Shown piece by piece: positions 30,001 to 30,118 of a DNA stretch of 30,118 nucleotides (position 1 is the stretch's first letter; each line of letters opens with the position of its first letter). A model generated the notes under the pieces. It did not search any database, had not been told where the DNA came from, and worked only from the letters and a program-made list of their open reading frames with translations. Source of the DNA: SURF-58 sp041305085. GTDB taxonomy: Archaea; Nanobdellota; Nanobdellia; Woesearchaeales; UBA9642. Made by a program: the position numbers and the translations under genes. The DNA lies in NCBI GenBank assembly GCA_041305085.1, contig JBFYMA010000053.1, positions 1 through 30,118 of the forward strand, read 5' to 3'.

Positions 30001-30118
30001 CTCTGAGAGCTTTTCCCCAGGCAGTACCGATATGGACTTTGCCAGATGTGTATGGAGGGCCGTCTAGATAATAGAATTTTTTCTTTCCAATGTTTTTCTG
30101 CTTTGCCTTCAGGTAGAT
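27056..30118 (-). CDS. ileS: Isoleucyl-tRNA synthetase (5' end cut by window)
   Basis: The frame stays open to the right edge: 47 further codons beyond the first internal ATG (29977) read YLDGPPYTSGKVHIGTAWGK before MNGVDVWDRAGFDMHGLPTE. About 1020 residues are visible and only the extreme N-terminus is missing. It charges tRNA-Ile with isoleucine. The HIGH-type motif is HIGT (30022-30033), the editing CP1 domain includes LVWTTTPWTIPFNMAVM and GTGLVHCAPGCGPEDY, and KMSKS is intact (28388-28402). The zinc-binding cysteine clusters around WRCDNCND and CEECGKG are present, as is the long C-terminal anticodon-binding region. The length and C-terminal extension are typical of archaeal/eukaryotic-type IleRS. 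Confidence 0.97.
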   Translation of the reverse strand: MYLKAKQKNIGKKKFYYLDGPPYTSGKVHIGTAWGKALRDSFLRFKRMNGVDVWDRAGFDMHGLPTENGVAKKLKLKTKEEIEKYGLEKFQKACKDFCIENMHTMIEDFRRLGVWMEFEDPYMSIDPDFMEAEWWLVKKAHEQDRLYEGKKCMHWCASCATSLAKHELEYKNVSDNSIFLKFKVKDKKNEYLLVWTTTPWTIPFNMAVMVNPEIEYVKASVGSEVWIISKPLLGVFMSSVVGKEYKIIDEFKGKELEGIKYVHPFSEDLPYYKEVEKINTKIHTVVMSEEYVDTSAGTGLVHCAPGCGPEDYEIGRREDLPIYNELDEHGRFGPSMGKFKGLVARKDDKKFIKFLEEKGSLVATTEVDHDYAHCWRCHEGVVFRTTDQWFFKVEDLKEKLIALNKKVNWIPKAAFNAFEAWLKNLKDNSITRQRYWGTPVPIWRCDNCNDYDVIGSFDELKEKAGKLPEDFHKPWIDKITYSCEECGKGTKKRIPDILDVWIDAGTASWTCLYYPKNKEYFGELFPADFILEGKDQIRGWFNLLLIAGFLAFEKHPYKAVYMHGFINDSQGRKMSKSLQNYILPQEVVDKYGADTLRYYTIGSAAPGMDMNYNFEDVELKNKNLLILWNIQNFLIELFQGIGISPMLIKEKSLELEAEEKFIVSRLHSTIKELTKAFEEYRLNETPGIVEKLYFDLSRTYIQFVREKAAHGSEKQKQTVLRVVFGVFLELLKLMSPITPFVSEKIFHNLKAAFELSEESIHLCGWPKALEKKIDKNLEKDTETVQDIISSVLALREKHNLGVRWPVQEIIIDTENKEVSRAVKNLKELIMSQVNTKTLLLKKVATDLEIKPNYKMLGMHFGKKTSEIVDMIAENNDKIISALKKDAEEIKISKDVIIKKEFLEISRKLPEGLGAMEFRHGTIFMNTKLTASLESEGYAREIIRRVQQLRKNSGMVKQDRAELLIMPSEELRGPAVEWQDTIAEKTGCKKVIVSTEKHAKYEHSLKDKIKGKSIELWMRKV

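Overview
The window looks like a piece of chromosome from a DPANN-type archaeon, most likely Woesearchaeota/Nanoarchaeota-like. This is inferred from gene content and promoter style; no rRNA is present. The markers are archaeal: aIF5B without a long N-terminal extension, aEF-1beta with its small zinc-ribbon partner, archaeal Trm1, and an MCT-1-like PUA protein. Many genes have a TATA-like box about 24-30 bases before the start codon, which implies leaderless mRNAs. The DNA is AT-rich, genes are short, and many products are small secreted or single-membrane-span proteins of unknown function. I see no rRNA, tRNA, CRISPR array or transposase.

Layout. 1-4686 is a surface-protein island. It holds four paralogous, sequon-rich secreted proteins (the first cut by the window edge) interleaved with two DNA-binding regulators, one of which is an internally duplicated HTH protein. 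4687-4957 is a palindromic intergenic element. 4958-10423 carries membrane and secreted proteins: a membrane protein with a C-terminal zinc ribbon, a pair of paralogous membrane-anchored proteins and a rhomboid protease. It also holds a small Rossmann-like protein and an unknown helical protein. 10541-16821 is housekeeping: CTP synthase, a short-chain dehydrogenase remnant, the zinc ribbon and aEF-1beta, Trm1, aIF5B and a PUA-like protein.

16787-19557 is the most interesting part: two neighbouring minus-strand genes that look like the two halves of a RelA/SpoT homologue. One is a synthetase-type nucleotidyltransferase with nearly all catalytic motifs. The other is a divergent HD-hydrolase-like protein with a His...HD...D pattern. 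They are separated by a structured repeat and flanked by two small PUA-type RNA-binding proteins. Two more structured repeat copies lie at 20351-20584. Compensatory base changes between copies support a folded RNA or DNA cruciform.

20613-22745 holds a dihydroorotate dehydrogenase-like gene directly downstream of a stand-alone AsnRS/AspRS-type catalytic core. 23194-25090 is a tandem pair of four-CBS-domain proteins, then come a sodium:solute symporter-like transporter, a winged-helix protein and isoleucyl-tRNA synthetase (5' end cut by the window edge).

Working hypothesis: the RelA/SpoT-like pair may form a nucleotide-signalling or toxin/antitoxin-type module, in a lineage where such genes are rare to my knowledge. 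The CBS proteins are candidate adenine-nucleotide sensors elsewhere in the window. Function has not been shown for any of these.
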